Assembly (NCBI GenBank): GCA_964520905.1
Contig: CAZFQL010000013.1
Location: forward strand, 58,502 to 122,501
Reading direction: 5' to 3'
Length of the DNA stretch: 64,000 bases
Source: JAGVIE01 sp964520905
GTDB taxonomy: Bacteria; Bacteroidota; Ignavibacteria; UBA10030; SZUA-254
Positions 63,427-64,000 of this stretch are shown here, one piece after another. The position numbers were made by a program, and so were the translations under genes. Positions within the stretch are counted from its first letter, which is position 1. Each line of letters opens with the position of its first letter. The notes below the pieces were generated by a model that had not been told where the DNA came from, made no database searches, and worked only from the letters and a program-made list of their open reading frames with translations.

Positions 63427-63617
63427 TGGCTTAGAGCTTCTTCAGTTCCTCTATTGGCAAGCACACCGATTTTTATTTGTGCTTGAGTATGTTGGTTATT
63501 GAAAAGGGGGGAAAGTAGAACGAAAATTAGAAGCGTGGAAAGCATCCGTTCGGTAATAATTTTAACGCTTAATCGGATGCACCGCTCGTTTTTTTGTAGT
63601 AGTAGTTGTGTTTTCAT
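63372..63617 (-). pseudogene. PhnD-like sensor protein, N-terminal part before the frameshift
   Basis: Begins at ATG 63617 (GGAGAAAAC upstream) with 'MKTQLLLQKNERC', then a signal/anchor helix ('MLSTLLIFVLLSPLFN') and 'IKIGVLANRGTEEALSQWNPTAKYLTSEIPQHS'. The family expects the next residues to be 'FVIVPLGYD', which lie in the -1 frame. One missing T in the T-run at about 63375-63378 would join them. The frame ends at TAA 63372. Confidence 0.75.
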
Positions 63618-63632
63618 AGTTTTCTCCTTTGC

Positions 63633-63750
63633 CTGCCAGCCGAATCCCGCTTTGGCGGGAGCAGGCGGGCGACCTTTGCGGCTCTTAGCGTTCTTGACGG
63701 TTAGATTTTTAGGGCAAAGCACGTCCCCGCCAAAAAGCGGCGGGATAAAC
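63633..63750. repeat. Palindromic intergenic repeats
   Basis: CCCGCTTTGGCGGG inside a 'GCCTGCC ... GGCAGGCGGGC'-like frame (63633-63672), and CCCGCC-AAAAAGC-GGCGGG (about 63723-63745). The first resembles the palindromes near 2358-2382. No gene is supported between 63618 and 63815. Confidence 0.5.
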
Positions 63751-63814
63751 ACTGTGCGAAATGTTGCCAACTACCTTATTTTGGAATAATGTAAAAAACA
63801 ATATGTATATTCGC

Positions 63815-64000
63815 AAAGGAATAAACAAAATCGAGTAGGAGGAGGGCGTAAGCCCTCCGTCCTCTCACACCACCGTACGTACCGGTCTGGTATACAGTCC
63901 CGCTTTGCGGGATTAAACATTTCATCGTAGATATACGCTTGTAAAACGTAGTTGTTTCCTTCATTCAGATACTCTTGTGCCTTGTAGACGGCTTGATGGG
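63815..64000 (-). mobile_element. 3' end of a group II intron (cut by window edge)
   Basis: On the minus strand the DNA reads 'TGTATACCAGACCGG', 'TACGTACGGTGGTGTGAGAG', then a stem-loop GGAGGGC-TTAC-GCCCTCC and 'TCCTACTCGAT'. These are the domain V 3' strand, domain VI-like hairpin and the usual terminal sequence of bacterial group II introns. The reverse-transcriptase gene would lie beyond 64000. The domain V 5' strand reads GGAC where AGC is expected, so the copy may be decayed. Short ORFs across it are not considered genes. Confidence 0.65.

Noticed and set aside
63776..63964. 62-codon minus-strand ORF at the right edge
   Set aside because: It lies across the group II intron domain V/VI structure and has no protein signature.

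Overview
The window looks like chromosomal DNA from an anaerobic or facultative member of the Bacteroidota/Ignavibacteriota-Chlorobiota side of the FCB group. The evidence is indirect but consistent. Three large secreted proteins end in the 'YPNPFNP' type of T9SS C-terminal sorting domain. A DUF3276 (PUR-like) protein, a DUF2723 membrane protein and an S46 dipeptidyl-peptidase are present. One promoter matches the Bacteroidota TTTG / TAnnTTTG pattern. A complete ferredoxin-linked 2-oxoacid oxidoreductase operon points to anaerobic carbon metabolism. No rRNA, tRNA or CRISPR array was recognised, so the taxonomy is inference.

Layout. 0-2.2 kb (minus): RDD membrane protein, SDR epimerase, CBS-domain protein. 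2.2-5.8 kb: an island with repeats and three plus-strand genes. These sit in two units bounded by perfect 12-13 bp inverted repeats of integron cassette type (TTAGxx at the 5' side, xxCTAA at the 3' side). They encode two PD-(D/E)XK-like putative nucleases and a nitrilase-fold protein. 5.8-8.7 kb (minus): korD-A-B-C operon. 8.9-18.7 kb (minus): a long co-directional run with several overlapping genes, made of a membrane protein, a secreted alpha/beta hydrolase, an aldo/keto reductase, a lipoprotein and a surface-polysaccharide set (three GT4 glycosyltransferases, a flippase, a NodB-like deacetylase). 18.9-26.5 kb (minus): DUF2723 protein, hemW, two tandem lepB genes, lepA.

26.6-34.2 kb (plus): secreted beta-helix protein, lipoprotein, S46 peptidase and a 1123-aa SdrD-B-repeat protein. 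34.4-38.9 kb: an ECF sigma/anti-sigma pair facing a secreted TPR-CHAT protease gene that is interrupted by one in-frame TGA. 39-39.8 kb: an IS200/RAYT-like Y1 transposase flanked by related, inverted arrays of 18-bp repeats. 39.9-47.5 kb (plus): a minimal AraC-type regulator and a 2227-aa secreted multidomain protein. 47.5-53 kb (minus): a scar of an ABC exporter, an M24 peptidase, an EEP-family hydrolase, an unknown three-gene membrane/lipoprotein cluster and DUF3276. 53.3-63.6 kb (minus): a signalling cluster with a PhnD-like sensor (frameshifted), a 5xPAS-GAF histidine kinase, an Rcp1-like receiver, a four-helix-bundle protein, and a REC-8xPAS-HK-REC hybrid kinase. The right edge carries the 3' end of a group II intron.

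The parts most likely to reward follow-up are four: the cassette island with its nuclease/nitrilase pair; the sigma/anti-sigma/TPR-CHAT locus, which resembles the protease-anti-sigma logic of type III-E CRISPR Csx29/Csx30; the transposase with its inverted repeat arrays; and a structured ~60-nt element found twice (1.6 kb and 50.6 kb) with compensatory base changes.
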